Shown: piece after piece, positions 29,587-40,614 of the stretch
Numbering within the stretch: the stretch's first letter is position 1
Layout of the letters: each line of letters opens with the position of its first letter
Assembly: GCA_964036315.1 (NCBI GenBank)
Contig: OZ038510.1
Coordinates: 78,701,756-78,765,755, forward strand
Source: Acanthosepion esculentum
Taxonomy: Eukaryota > Mollusca > Cephalopoda > Sepiida > Sepiidae
Reading direction: 5' to 3'
DNA length: 64,000 nt
Notes under the pieces: generated by a model
Database searches by the model: none
Told to the model about the DNA's origin: nothing
What the model saw: only the letters and a program-made list of their open reading frames with translations
Position numbers and translations under genes: made by a program

Positions 29587-29714
29587 GTGATCGATTGATT
29601 CGCTTTCTGCGCCGTATCAACCCTTTGCCGTTTATTTAAATCGAGAAAAATACTTTTAGATTGTTACATTTTTTTTTTAGATTATAATGGTTTAGTAATA
29701 CAAGGCTTATGGTA

Positions 29715-29990
29715 ATTTTCTAAGCGTAGCTTAGATGTGGTACAAGGTCGAAAGTATGGGGTACCCAGTGAGGATCGAACTCACTATTCAGTCGTAATTG
29801 ATCTAGCGAGACAAGCTTACTAACCATTATACCACATCGAAGTGTTCAAAATGAATTTTTAAGCAGAGCTTAGATATGGTACAAGGCCGAAAGTATTGGG
29901 TACCCAGTGAGGATCGAACTCACTATTCAATCGTAACTGTTTTAGCGAGACAAGCTTGCCAACCATTACACCACGCCGAGATGCCCATAC
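29715..29990 (-). mobile_element. SINE C, two tandem units
   Basis: Units at about 29719-29850 and 29858-29985, both minus. Each has the B-box-like 'GAGTTCGATCCTCACTGGG' (minus-strand spelling), the A-box region 'GGTGTAATGGTTGGCAAGC' or 'GGTATAATGGTTAGTAAGC', and tail 'TACCA.ATCTAAGC'. Confidence 0.88.
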
Positions 29991-29999
29991 AAGGCTTAT

Positions 30000-30265
30000 G
30001 GGAGGCACGGTGGAGTAATGGTTAGCGACTCGGATTGAGGATTCGGAGAGGCGAGTTCGAATTCCAGTCGATTGGAAAAGTATGAATCCTCTTCTTCTCC
30101 CCGCTTTCCCCAGCTATTGGTAAATAGCAGGATAGACTGGGTTCTATAGCCCTGGATGGCAACTGGTCTACTGCAGAAAGAGATGGCAACCTACTGCAGG
30201 AAAAAATATCTGAGCCGAAAGATATCGTCTAAGCATGTATCACATAACTGACTGAATACAAGACT
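30000..30265 (+). mobile_element. SINE F, tRNA-like, near full length
   Basis: Head 'GGTGGAGTAATGGTTAGCGA' with the A box, B box in 'GCGAGTTCGAATTCCAGTC', then a body with 'TATTGGTAAATAGCAGGA', 'CTGGGTTCTATAGCCCTGG', 'CTACTGCAG' and a 3' end 'CATGTATCACATAACTGACT'. The 11780-12045 copy has the same order on the minus strand. Its head is akin to the tRNA-like unit of SINE A. Confidence 0.83.
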
Positions 30266-30373
30266 TACTAGTTAACCCATAGCTGGGAGGAGAACTGGTG
30301 GATCCATAGCTTTCCCAAGGGTACTTGCGCATAAGTGAGTATAACGAACTAAACGGGAATTGGAACTCGGTTC

Positions 30374-30890
30374 TTTGGCTAACAATTTTGATTAGTTGAT
30401 TTTGTTTAGCGGCATATCAACAATGGGTTATTTAATGCTGAAATATAAATATTTTGAATACAATCTTATGGCTTCGACTACAGATAAAATGGATTGTTGG
30501 TAATTCTGCAATAAATAATTAGTATTTTTACTATAAAAATATATTTTTATATTTTCAGAGTCTTGTTTTTGCTTATGTGTTCATTAAGTTAACAGTTAAG
30601 TTAAAAGCTGCGACCCTAACAGGTACTACCACCCCAGGTCAATGTGGACCTGGGAACAACAGCAATTAAGAGGCGGTTCCGCGCCTCGAAAAAAAAAACT
30701 CCCGATCAGAGACCTTGCAGCTGGATGTAGTTTATCGTTATATCCAGGACTAACAATTCTGAGGGATTATTCATTACACCACCTGCACATCCAAGCTTAC
30801 AGCACCTGGTATTCCCAAGCGGTTACCCATCCAGATACTGAACAGGGTCGGCGTAGGGAACTAGTGTTTCAACGTGATATAGCCGTAAGC
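30374..30890 (-). mobile_element. SINE A with 5S-like head
   Basis: Minus order: 5S rRNA-like head 30890-30795, short tRNA-like remnant (30765-30792), body 30620-30760, variable A/T-rich part, and tail 30400-30430 with 'TTGATATGCCGC'. The head begins 'GCTTACGGCTATATCACG' and ends 'GGAATACCAGGTGCTGTAAG', following 5S rRNA. Internal differences and deletions in the head exclude a functional 5S gene. Confidence 0.85.
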
Positions 30891-30934
30891 CGTAAGATTG
30901 ATGGGGTGCGCTTGAATTCACATTCTTGTCCTCA

Positions 30935-31345
30935 AAGACACATGGCACAGTGGATAAAGACGTTAGTTAGATCCAGTGACAGGATCCAAAGAGTGTCAGT
31001 TCAATACCTGGTTAAGGCAGAACTTGGAGAGGGGAATTAACAGGAGATAACTGATAACTGACATTCATTAGACATGGCACGTGGAACTAGAACAGTCTAC
31101 CCCAGTGAGCGAAATAAAGGGTTCAGTTCGACATTCCAACCACCTGAAGAAGGCCGGAGCGTACAACGGCTGAAACTTTGTAATAAATATGGCGACAAAG
31201 ATGAGGACAATAGTCCGAATAATGTAAATAGTGTACATGATACCTCATCTCAGAAATATAGACCGATACTGAAAGGCCGAAACGTTGTAATAAACATGGC
31301 GACAAAGATGAGGATAATAGTCTGTATAATGTAATAAAAAGTGTG
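30935..31345 (+). mobile_element. SINE E, with tRNA-like head and two body units
   Basis: Head 'GGCACAGTGGATAAAGACGT' and B-box-like 'CAGTTCAATACCTGG' (30995-31010). The body starts near 31073 with a frame 'MARGTRTVYPSERNK' (86 codons). Hammerhead-like motif at 31143-31175 with stem GGCCG/CGGCT. A second partial unit lies at 31265-31330. The tail 'GAATAATGTAAATAGTGT' is shared with the other E copies. Confidence 0.78.
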
Positions 31346-31449
31346 ACACAGTGACATTCGCATTATATAGATGTTTTGATAGCTGCTGCTGTTAAATCTG
31401 ATGCTATGAAAGCGTTGAGCCCACGAGAGCCACCAGCTTTATTTATTTC

Positions 31450-31823
31450 TTTGTTTTTTTTACGGCTTATCAACCTTTAAAAGGCTATTTAGAGCCGAAA
31501 TATATTTTTAGATTAAATAATTCTTTTTTTGTTCTTTTTTTTTTCAAAGTGAATATTAGATTAAACTTGGGAAGAAGAGATGGATTCGTGCCTTTCGCAA
31601 GCGTATTTGCACGTGAGTAAATGTAACGAACCCGACTGGAATTCGAACTCGGCTCTCTGACTTTTCATTCTGAGCCGTTATCCATTACACCAACCGAACA
31701 TTCACGCTTACAGCACCTGGCATTCCCGATCGGTAACCCATCTAGGTCAATGACCAGGCTCCAAGTTGCTCAACTTCAGTGATCTGACGAAAACCGGTGT
31801 TTCAATGTAATATAGCCGTAAGC
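31450..31823 (-). mobile_element. SINE A with 5S head and tRNA-like unit
   Basis: Minus order: 5S-like 31823-31706, tRNA-like unit 31700-31600 (B box in 'CGAGTTCGAATTCCAGTCGG'), tail 31520-31455. The central body seen at 30620-30760 is absent, so this is a shorter subtype: 5S, tRNA-like, tail. Confidence 0.85.
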
Positions 31824-32039
31824 CCGTTCCTCCAGCTCTCACGGTCTCGGCTGCGCGTCGGAACATCCTCCAGCGATACTGGATGTCCTGGAAGGTGACA
31901 GTCTTCCAGTGGATGCGTGGTCTGCCGCGAGATTGTCGACAGTTTGCAGGTGGCGGGTCAAACTGGTAGTTGACTTTGGTCATCACTCGGCCTGGTGAAT
32001 ATTTCTAGTGTTAAAATACCCACCAGATATTTTAACAGC

Positions 32040-32200
32040 CAAGCTAATTTTCTATATAAAATTCTGTGACTCCCGTTCATCTTTCTGTCCGTCCGTCCAT
32101 CACACCTGCTGAAATAGCCATACATTGACCGATTGAAACCAAATTTTGGGGAGAAGTATAAACATGGAAAGGGAGTAAATATGTAAACCTTCAACAGGGT
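32040..32200 (+). repeat. Dispersed repeat shared with 42270-42445
   Basis: 'AAATTCTGTGACTCCCGTT', 'CCGATTGAAACCAAATTT.GG' and 'GGAGAAGTATAAACATGG' find reverse-complement counterparts at 42270-42445. Unknown family, perhaps a Helitron or MITE end; no ORF. Confidence 0.6.
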
Positions 32201-32560
32201 GATCAGTAAAAAGAAAGCGGTAAACTCAGAAAGACGTGAGGCAAACGTTGGAACTGGTGAAGACTGAAGTGACTGAAAAATTCATTTCGTCAATTCCCAC
32301 GTCGGATATTCTTTGAAAAGTACGATAACTTGACACTCAAAATCAGTGAGTTGTTTAGCCATATGTGAAGAGTAGAACAAAAGACGGAAATCGTCTGCAA
32401 GTAACCTTTAAATGACGAGTCACAAGATCTAGCAGCAATTATATGCGAGTGTTGAATGTTCATTCAAGGTCATGAATATTCAAGAAGTTTATTCAAGGTT
32501 ATTCAAGGTCAATTATTCCTGAAAGATAATAAATTTGCCGTTTTGTTTTACTTGACACCC
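32201..32560. other. Spacer with short 'TTCAAGGTCA' duplications
   Basis: Three or four imperfect copies of a 15-20 bp word around 32460-32510. Otherwise nothing recognised. Confidence 0.5.
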
Positions 32561-32569
32561 TGTACAATG

Positions 32570-32688
32570 CAATAAGTTTTAAAACATCGACTACCTACCT
32601 TCACTTCACTTTTTAAAAACCACAAACATTTCCAGGAAGTGAAGGCAGGTAAAATTGGCAATTAGTCGATGTTTTAAAATTGATAAGT
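32570..32688. repeat. Interrupted inverted repeat
   Basis: 'AACATCGACTA' plus 'CCTACCTTCACTTC' on the left matches 'GAAGTGAAGGCAGG' and, after a 13-bp extra segment, 'TAGTCGATGTT' on the right. A related single arm occurs near 39790-39840. MITE-like; noncoding. Confidence 0.7.
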
Positions 32689-32889
32689 GGTAATTAAGTG
32701 ATAATTAGAATTTTAATAAAATCCAAATATATGAAAATGAATTTGTATATTTTCTTTGCTCTGAAAATTTACAACAAAAATATTAAGCACTATTTATTAG
32801 ATTGTTTATTTACAAAAATAATTTTATATTTACAACATTCTTAAAATGCGAAGCAACTTATACAATGCAATATTTATCATTTATCAGTA

Positions 32890-33720
32890 TACTAGCCGAT
32901 TTACCCGCGCCCTGCTGCGTGTCACACTTTTATGTTTTTTTGTTTTTGTTTTTTGTTTTTTTGGAAGAAAATGATTGATTTTAAATCGCTATAATTTGAG
33001 GAGAAAAATGATGCATTTCAATATTACCCAATGGGCTTGTCGATGTGATCTCCATCTTCTGAATTTCTCCTATATTTTGGATAGGTGCCATTCCATTGTT
33101 CAAATTTAAATTTAATTTAAATCAAAGGAAAAAAAATTTCGTTTGAGAGTTTGTGCAAAAACAGCTTGATCTGACCCCTTTGATAAGCATTTGATACAAT
33201 ACTTGATTGAATGAATTGATTTGCCGATTTCAACATTGATATGACAGTTGTTTTGGCGCAACAATATGTATTGTAAGGTACTATCTACTGATTGGTGATT
33301 TCTTGCTCAACTTGACGTCCATATTATCTCGTTTTGATCTTGCCGATGGGACCTCCATCTTCTGGCTTTCTCCTTCTATATTTTGGATAGGAATCATTCA
33401 CTTGTTCAAATTTAAATTTAATTTAAATCAGAAGGAAAAAATCAGTGGGGTGCCCCATGGGGACTCACTTTGATCAAAAGGAAATATACTTATCCAAGTA
33501 TTCTAGGAGTCATTTAATTTATATAAAAGGGGAAAAGGTCATTGGTGGGATGAGCCCCTCAGTGACCCCCTTTGATTAAAATGAAATATACTTATCCAAG
33601 TACCCTGGGTAATGTAGTTTCAGAATATATATGGTTATGGGGGTCTATCTCCAAAACCCTAGAAGGCATTCGATAACAAACAGACAGACAGAGGCTACAA
33701 CTGTATATAGAGAGAGATAA
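32890..33720. repeat. Repeat unit with internal ~115-bp duplication
   Basis: 33040-33130 and 33345-33435 share 'CTCCATCTTCTG', 'TATATTTTGGATAGG' and 'TTGTTCAAATTTAAATTTAA'. 33480-33530 and 33570-33610 share 'GAAATATACTTATCCAAGTA'. It begins with 'ACTAGCCGATTTACCCGCGC', reminiscent of Helitron or MITE ends in other invertebrates, and ends near 'AACAGACAGACAGAGG'. No ORF. Confidence 0.6.
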
Positions 33721-34230
33721 AGAAATAAATATGTTTTGTGATGTTAGACACTCACTGGTTGTAACTTTCCTTTAGGTCAACGAATGCTCTTTATCACTTC
33801 GGAAATTCTCGTTGTAGACGAGACATTGTAAATACAGATACTACTAGTAGTAACTCCTTTAAATAATACTTGCACTAGTAATACTTGTTCAAATAGTAAT
33901 CGCCAAATAGTAATTCGTATAATGATCAGTATAGAGAAATAGTATAGTGAATAGTATAGAGAATAGAAATCACTTAGACGCCACACTAATTCCCATTTAT
34001 ACGTTCCCTTTACGATCACGTGATCTACTTCTTTAATAATGGAATCGTCTGTGTTTGCTCACTAGTGAACTGTGTTCAAACTACGGTGTCGTCAACGACA
34101 CTTTATTCCTATACAACAATATGAAAATTAATTTTTTTTATTGACAAATTTATTAAAAAAATGTTTGTGATCAAGAAAATTTACATAAACGCATAACCAC
34201 GATTAACTGTAATTATAAATTTTTATAAAT
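33721..34230. other. AT-rich spacer
   Basis: A small tract of 'ATAGTAAT/GTAATA' variation at 33840-33960. No gene or known repeat. Confidence 0.5.
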
Positions 34231-34232
34231 CA

Positions 34233-34234
<2 letters not shown>

Positions 34235-34299
<65 letters not shown>

Positions 34300-34327
34300 A
34301 TGACGATATATAAATTTAATTCAAGAT

Positions 34328-34371
<44 letters not shown>

Positions 34372-34377
34372 TGAATT

Positions 34378-34433
<56 letters not shown>

Positions 34434-34440
34434 ATAACGA
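34235..34440. repeat. Three (TA)n arrays with palindromic spacers
   Basis: TA arrays at about 34235-34297, 34338-34370 and 34384-34432. The spacers repeat 'ATATCTTGAATTAAAT' and its complement ('AAATTTAATTCAAGATAT'), forming an inverted duplication. Confidence 0.93.
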
Positions 34441-34719
34441 TATATAATTTTTTATATATCAAGAACAATATATATAGGTACATACACACAGATTGCGATT
34501 GGTAAATTGTCGCCATTTTATATTTTTAATTTCGCGCATGCGCATTCTTTGTTTTTGATTTCGTCTACTGCGCATTGTAGTTGGGCACCGTCTGTGAATA
34601 AAAAAAGAGCACCATGACGCTATTCACTTCGCCAGTTCGCTTCGTTGGAAACGGCATGCTGTACTATTTGGCATTCGCGCCGGAAGCTTCAATGCGAACA
34701 TTTAAGAGAGGATGACAGA

Positions 34720-34860
34720 TGGCGATAATGCCACTAAGACGCAGTGGGTTACTGGAAGTGAAACAGAATCAGAACACTTTAGGGAGGATAACGGACAAGA
34801 AAAGAACAGGATTCAGGGAAACAGAAAATGGCGATTGAGGTTGACTTAAGAAAATCTCTG
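34720..34860 (-). mobile_element. LINE J 3' UTR fragment
   Basis: Shares 'GCCACTAAGACGCA.TGGGTTACTG', 'ACAAGAAAAGAACAGG' and 'GGCGATTGA' with 2715-2830 and 37910-38040 in the same order. About 140 bp, no coding part. Confidence 0.65.
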
Positions 34861-35510
34861 AATTCAAACCGTAGAGAAGGCAACGGCTAAGCAATCCATA
34901 GAATATATGACAAGCCATACATAATAAAATAAAATGAATCTGCGCAGATTCATAATCGATTATGTCCTGAAAATATATAGAATCTTTTTTAAAAAATGAC
35001 TGTCTCAGACATCCATACTCTTAGAAGAAACCCGCTAGAATAATATTTTCTACATCCAACGTGTGACAGCACGTGCGACACCCTGCCCTGATCAGCCGCC
35101 AACCAGGGACAGGTTTAGGTAGTTAAGGCGGTACTATCACTTTTGGCGCGATCAGCAGCTTTTGACACCGGACAAGGTAGTTTTTTTTTCACTCTCTGCG
35201 ATTTTTATGCAACTACAAGACAGATTTTCCAACGTTGTGTTCAATAAAAAAAAAAAAGCGTTTGCTTTTTATCGTTAAACAAAACACAACACGCTCATAG
35301 CGACTGTTATCAATGACGTAGAATGGAAGGTAAACGTGTTTCACGTCGGAAGTATCATTGTCTTCCGAGCATGATTTTTAATTAAATTTGGTTATTTTGG
35401 ATCTTGTCTACATCCAACTCGATGCCTGTTGATCTGTGGTCTGGAGACATTGTGAAGCACGCTTCAGGTACCGACAAGTGATGCCCACATATTAAAGAAA
35501 GGTTTGGTTT
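34861..35510. other. Spacer, no gene recognised
   Basis: Ordinary composition with A-runs at 35245-35260. No family of this window seen. Confidence 0.5.
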
Positions 35511-35514
35511 AGTT

Positions 35515-35945
35515 TGCTTTGCTTTGTTTTAAGGCATATCAACCTCAGTGCTTTATTTAATGCCGACAAGATTTTTATTGCTGGTAATATTTTTTTTTTC
35601 CAAAAATGTATTGCTAGTAATAATTTGTTTTTCAAAAAGTATTTCTGAGAATATTTTTTTCAAAAGTGTATTGCTGGTGATTTTTTTTCAAAAATGTATT
35701 GCTTGCAATAATGTATCGCTGGTAATAATTTTTCTTCAAAAATGTACTGCTGGTAAAATAAACCTATTTTTACACATTTTGACCCCGATTTGGGGGTTAA
35801 CTATTTGCCCACACCTGGGATCCTAACACCGGGTCAGGTTATACCTGAAAACACCAGCAATTAAGAGGTGGTTCCACGCTCCTCGAAGCCTCCTGATCAG
35901 AAGCCTTGCTGCTGTATGTACTTTATCGTCTTACCCAGGACGCGG
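35515..35945 (-). mobile_element. SINE A body, variable region and tail
   Basis: Minus order: body 35945-35800 ('AGCAAGGCTTCTGATCAGGA', 'CCACCTCTTAATTGCTGG'), an ~20-bp unit ('ACCAGCAATACATTTTTG'-like) repeated about six to eight times over 35575-35760, then the tail 35575-35532. No 5S or tRNA-like head; a copy starting within the body. Confidence 0.82.
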
Positions 35946-36505
35946 ATGTATTTTATCTTCTTACCCGCGACGGTTAAAAGGAAGAAAATAAGTGAACGTC
36001 CAAGGAATCCACAGCACCCGATCTCAATAGGTAGCACATGGCATGTCCATATATGAAACAAATATTGTAAGAGACCAATATATGTGTGAATAAGAGTATT
36101 TTCATTCACAGTGGGAATACTTGATGGAAAAAAAAAAGAAAATCTATCATTGTTCCGACTCAGGTACAGGTTTCTAAACGTGATGAAAAATGAATGAAAA
36201 AAAAAAGAGACAGTTGTGATTTTCACGCAAAGTGTAGAAATCATCTGTCTGTTTATCGGTCACTCGTGAACTTTCAGATGTTTCAGTTTAGGAGATAATA
36301 TTTGGGAGATCACTGCGGATTAAGCATTAGGCTTGGAGGGACGTCGAGCCTCTAGAGAAAAAGAAATAAATGCTTTGACTATACACGTGAGTATTTAAAA
36401 TGCTATTTCATTCACTGCACGTGCTTTTTGTAATTTCTGTTTAATGTGTCATTATTCTATTCAACGAATATCAAGGCCAAGGAGAGACTAAGAGTCAGGC
36501 TCATA
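35946..36505. other. Spacer, no gene recognised
   Basis: The frames at 35897-36244 (minus) and 35868-36056 (plus) overlap SINE A and carry no domain. Poly-A stretches at 36127 and 36200. Confidence 0.5.
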
Positions 36506-36508
36506 GAT

Positions 36509-36510
<2 letters not shown>

Positions 36511-36563
<53 letters not shown>
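36511..36563. repeat. (CT)n microsatellite
   Basis: CT dinucleotides with one interruption. Confidence 0.97.
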
Positions 36564-36568
<5 letters not shown>

Positions 36569-36611
36569 GTATACATTCGTGTGTTGTGTTATTCTTTTCT
36601 TTTCCAATTTT

Positions 36612-36738
36612 ATTGTACTCTGACTTTTTCTTCTCTACATTGATTCCTAATGGAAAAATAGTTTCGGTTTACGAACATTTCGGGTTAGTAACGGCCTTCA
36701 GGAACGAATTAAATTCGTGAACTGAAGTTCCACTGTAG
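36612..36738. mobile_element. pogo/Tigger-like terminal fragment, copy 1
   Basis: Contains 'GTTTCGGTTTACGAACATTT', 'GGAACGAATTAAATTCGTGA' and ends 'AGTTCCACTGTA', like Tigger-type ends (CAGTGGAAC... in the other orientation). Repeated in the same orientation at 37230-37370. Single end only. Confidence 0.6.
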
Positions 36739-36974
36739 TTGGGCATTCAGTTAAATTACCTCTCTGCTCCCTTACCGCTTTTATATCTCATGAAAGTTGA
36801 TGTGTATATTTATTGTAACCATTTGTATCAGTCTTTAAGTTAATGTAAGGCTGCTGTTAGATGTTAGATCTTGGCTATGTCACATTTCTAAAGATAATAA
36901 TTTCTAATTTTTGTCTTTTTCGCTTCGTTTAAATTTATCGAAAGTCATATTCGAATGGTTGATCAGAGTTTTAC

Positions 36975-36977
<3 letters not shown>

Positions 36978-37048
<71 letters not shown>
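36978..37048. repeat. (TA)n microsatellite
   Basis: About 70 bp of TA, followed by the 37060-37200 repeat shared with 4990-5200. Confidence 0.97.
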
Positions 37049-37050
<2 letters not shown>

Positions 37051-37229
37051 TAAAAATCCGTGAGTAAGTAAATCAAGTAGATCCTATTATTATAAAATAT
37101 TAAAACTGATCCACAAAAGAGAGTTCAATATATTTATTATAGACCATATAAGTGAATTACAAAAATGAAACCCAAATTACCCCCATTCACATGGCCTTGG
37201 AAACTCGTGTGTTGTGGCGTGCTTTTCTT

Positions 37230-37370
37230 TACCAATTTTATTGTACTGTGACTTTTTCTTCTCTACATTGATTCCTATTGGAAAAATAGTTTCGGTTTAC
37301 GAACATTTCGGTTTACGAACGGCTTTCAGGAACGAATTAAATTCGTGAACTGGGGTTCCATTGTATATTT
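37230..37370. mobile_element. pogo/Tigger-like terminal fragment, copy 2
   Basis: About 95% alike to 36612-36738 including the flanking 'TTTTCTTCTCTACATTGATT', so the repeat unit is longer than the putative TIR. Ends 'GGTTCCATTGTA'. Confidence 0.6.
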
Positions 37371-37880
37371 TCCGTCTTTCCTCGAGAACAAAACGGAATA
37401 GTCTATTATTTATGATATACGGAGAGGGCGTATCGTACGTGCGTTAATATTTTGGCAAAAATCGATAATTGCATTTTCGAGATGTGACTTTATGTCAGCC
37501 ATAAGCTTTTATACCCTTTCCACTTCAGTTGGTTATAGGATTTCCGAAAATGTCTGAACGACGTGTAAAAAGAATGCGGTCTGTGTAACCACGCCGGCAT
37601 ATTGAATAGTTTGCGTTCTCAGTAAGCGTTCATGCGAAAATAGATCGGAATTGCTGGTCGAGGTACGTCTTCTGTTTCATATTCACCGAAAAATATACAG
37701 AATGTACAGTCTAACGGAAGGGATACAGCCGAGAAGAGGGCAGCGGGCGAAAAACGTTGCGCGTCAAAGCTGGGGCCCTTTTTAAACCTTTTTTCATCCT
37801 TTTTTACACGTTTATTAGAACAGAAAATGTGAACACGATATATAGCGTACTGAAAGGTTCTGCGACAGATCCACTTTTTA
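37371..37880. other. Spacer, no gene recognised
   Basis: No ORF or repeat of the window's families found. Confidence 0.5.
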
Positions 37881-37904
37881 AAAAAAAGTCATTTTACCTC
37901 AATC

Positions 37905-38690
37905 AAGGCAACAAAGCCACTAAGACGTAAACTGTTACTGAGTGTGAGAGAATATGAGAAAAAGAAAAACATTATTAAGGAGAGAGAACAAGAAAAGAAC
38001 AGGAATTAAGACAACATAAGATAACGATTGACATTGCATTTAAATTTTTGAAGATCAAAGTTAAATGTGAAGCAAGAACCCGGAAGAGAGTTCCACAAGC
38101 AAGATAATTTACTTAAATATTTTTTTAAATCATTTCATCTCAAGCAAGGCAATAAAGCCGCTAAGATACAATGGGGTTACCGAGTCTTAGAGAATATGAG
38201 AAAAAACATTATTAAGGAGAGAGAGAACAATAAAAGAACAGGAATTAAGAAGCCAGAAGATAACGATTGACATTGCATTTAAATTTTTGAAGATCAACTC
38301 GATTAGAAAGTAAAAAACCGGAAGTGAGAACTGCGAGAGAAAAAAATGTTAACTTACGGTGTAAAATGATGTGACTTTGCCGCCAATCGAGTACTGCGCT
38401 TAAATTCATGAAGTCTGGGTAACATAGAAGGAAGTACATCAGACCAATTACCATAAAAATATTTAAAAGGTACAGGGAAACTTTACGCCGGTAGGAAAAG
38501 TGATCGAAGCCGACATGTCAAGTCAGGACCAGTAATATTGCAGATTCTTTTCATTATCTCTAAGAATATTTAACAAAAACACCAGACGAGATGTGACAGT
38601 AATATTCATGGCATGGATGAATGGTAGACTTATAAATGTGGAGGACCATTTTATTACTTGATGGCAATATAAAACATACCCTTTTTGTCC
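37905..38690 (-). mobile_element. LINE J, two overlapping 3'-end copies
   Basis: Two successive 3' ends: one near 37905 and one near 38130, each followed by 'GAGAATATGAGAAAAA' and 'AGAACAGGAATTAAGA' (plus-strand spelling). The second continues into coding remnants at 38330-38680 with the 'IGPDL', 'PxxxEF' and 'TIRPC' neighbourhood recognisable in broken frames. Strongly decayed; closest to the copy at 2697-3800. Confidence 0.75.
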
Positions 38691-38854
38691 ATTAGAAATA
38701 TTATTACTCCGAGATCTTGACCAGAGTCGAGAACTTTTCTGTATGGGCTAATTCTGAGTGGATCGGTTTTTTACTTCATAACACAAGAATTATGCCAGGT
38801 CACTCTATGTGTACTTCTGGTGCCATGTAATGCACTACTGACTGCCTCAGTGTC

Positions 38855-39148
38855 GTGTCATCGGCGACTAAACCGGTTCTCCCACCAGACCTTTTTGGTG
38901 AGGACTGTGGCTATCAAAAGGCGAATGGACATTCTTGTAGAGTTAACGGCTATCTTGCACAGTGCGATAGACTGGCCTCCGTAGATATGTACGAAGTCAG
39001 AATGGTAATAATACGACGTCGTTTGGGCGGAGGTCTTCCTAGACTGACTTCAACAACCAAAGCAGAAAGTTCTCTCGATGGGACCAAGGCATGCCTTCAA
39101 GTTCGAGGACATCGACTGTGGTTTTCCCTCCCGAACCTACTTGCCTAA
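38855..39148 (+). other. Unassigned 97-codon reading frame
   Basis: An open frame starting 'MSSATKPVLPPDLFG' with normal-looking amino-acid composition, two Cys-containing segments and no low-complexity run. I recognise no domain, and no repeats of the window's families overlap it. It could be an exon, part of an unknown element or chance. No promoter, splice or poly(A) signal is obvious. Low confidence that it is a gene. Confidence 0.2.
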
Positions 39149-39299
39149 GATATGTGGCGGGGGTCTGCTCTGGTGCTCAGCTTCACAACGACCCTACAAG
39201 CACACCTGAGCATGGGACTGACGATAATGATGGCAAACAATAGAAATCCGGTTTCCTCAGCCTGTTCGGTAAATCTAGGTCGAACCCTTTTAATGCTGA

Positions 39300-39660
39300 A
39301 ATGAATAAATGCAACGGCTACTTCTACTCCAAAAGATTCTTTTCTCGAATTTCCCGCCTGTGAAACTTCCTTCCGTACACTTGCTTCCTTCATGACTACA
39401 ATCTTCAAAAAATAAATGTAAAGTCAATCGCCATCTTATTCTTGAATCTCGTTCATTTCTTGCCCTTTCATCAATCCTCCCTATACTCACTCTTTTCTCT
39501 CATTTTCACACCCAGTAATGCCCTGCGTACCAATGACATTCCCGCCTTGCTTGGGGTGAAATGATTCACAAAATTTACATAGAACGTCAATCGCCATCTT
39601 CTTGAATCCCGTTGATCTGTTGTCCTTTCCTCAATCCTCCCTATACTCAGTCTTTTTATT
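39300..39660 (+). mobile_element. LINE J 3' UTR, two adjacent copies, plus strand
   Basis: 'AAAGTCAATCGCCATCTT' and 'AATCCTCCCTATACTCA' occur twice (39420-39490 and 39580-39652). 'GCCTTGCTTGGGGTGAAATG' marks the first 3' end at 39545. A third related end is at 39940-40030 ('CAACCCTGCTTGAGGTGAAA'). Opposite strand to the other J copies in this window. Confidence 0.7.
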
Positions 39661-39940
39661 AATAAATAAATACTGCAAACAAACACTCTAATCAATAAAT
39701 AGTGTTTATTATTTTTGTTGTAAAATCTTAAAGAACAAAAACATGTATAAATTAACTTTTCATATGTTAGTTTTATTGCAATTCTAATCATCGCTTTTTA
39801 AAACAGTAAACATTGCCGAAGAGTGAAGGTAGTTAAAATAATAGCAGTGTCATGGGAAAAAAACGTTCTTTTGATGCACCGATTTATTGTGAGAACGTTT
39901 GTTTATGTCGGCACCCCACCACAAACAAGAAAAAGACACT
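39661..39940. other. Spacer between LINE ends
   Basis: AT-rich; contains one arm of the inverted repeat type seen at 32570-32688. Confidence 0.45.
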
Positions 39941-40061
39941 CCTCATTATACTCAGTCTTTTCTCTCACTTTCGCTCCTTGCATCCCCACCCCCTGCGTAC
40001 TAGTGGCATTCCAACCCTGCTTGAGGTGAAAAATAATCTTATACTGATACTTTGAGGAGAC

Positions 40062-40610
40062 TGTCGCAGTTAGCTCCTCCTCATTTCCTTAACCCGTCAA
40101 CAGGGGTCTCTCTCTCCCGGGAGTATAAATACTGGCTGACCTTTCGCCTCTCTCTCTCTCTTTTCTCTGCTTACGCGCACGTGCGAACAACTATCTCGAC
40201 TTCGGACGCGGGCCGCAACCTCGCACGTGAGGCGAGGTATATAAAACTTTCTCTTAAAATTTCCAGTATGTGAACTCTTATACACAACCAGCGTTTCCCA
40301 TATTCTGGGAACACGCTAAAACAAAATTCACTCCGTACGGACATTCAACTCAACACACACACAACTTTCCATACAGACTGTAACATTTTATTCATGTCTT
40401 CAATGTATTTGTAATTCGTGTATTAATCTATTTGTTATTAATATATATTTGTTCGCATACATGTATATCGGTCTTGTTTGTTTTCATTTGCTTTCTTTGG
40501 ACTCCATTAAAGTCCAACATTCTTATGTAGCTGGACCGGCCAGCGGAAGCCATAACCTAGAGATAACTCATCTTCTCTTCTCACATTCACACGCCGCATG
40601 GTCCACTACA
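40062..40610 (+). mobile_element. Solo LTR, copy 2, with 4-bp target duplication
   Basis: A 549-bp unit beginning TG ('TGTCGCAGTTAGC') and ending CA ('GGTCCACTACA'), bounded by AGAC at 40058-40061 and again at 40611-40614. It has the layout of an LTR promoter: a TATA box in 'GAGTATAAATACTGGC' near 40120, with CT-rich sequence downstream. Roughly 80% like the LTR at 14469-14936, with matching start and end. No internal retroviral-type genes remain. It inserted next to a LINE J 3' end. Confidence 0.92.
40118..40132 (+). promoter_or_regulatory. TATA box of the solo LTR
   Basis: 'GTATAAATACTGG' is conserved with 'CTATAAATACTGG' in the other LTR (near 14530) although surrounding bases differ. It is placed about 60 bp into the LTR, which makes it the likely core promoter. 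Confidence 0.65.
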
Positions 40611-40614
40611 AGAC

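Noticed and set aside
30795..30890. Functional 5S rRNA gene
   Set aside because: Only about 96 bp with internal deletions and substitutions, joined to SINE sequence; several such copies with identical context.
32890..33720. Helitron called from 'CTAGT'-type end
   Set aside because: No clear hairpin before the CTAG on the minus strand and no TC 5' end; listed as an unclassified repeat instead.
38855..39148. Host gene exon (97-codon frame)
   Set aside because: No homology recognised, no splice or poly(A) signals evident. Kept only as an unassigned frame.
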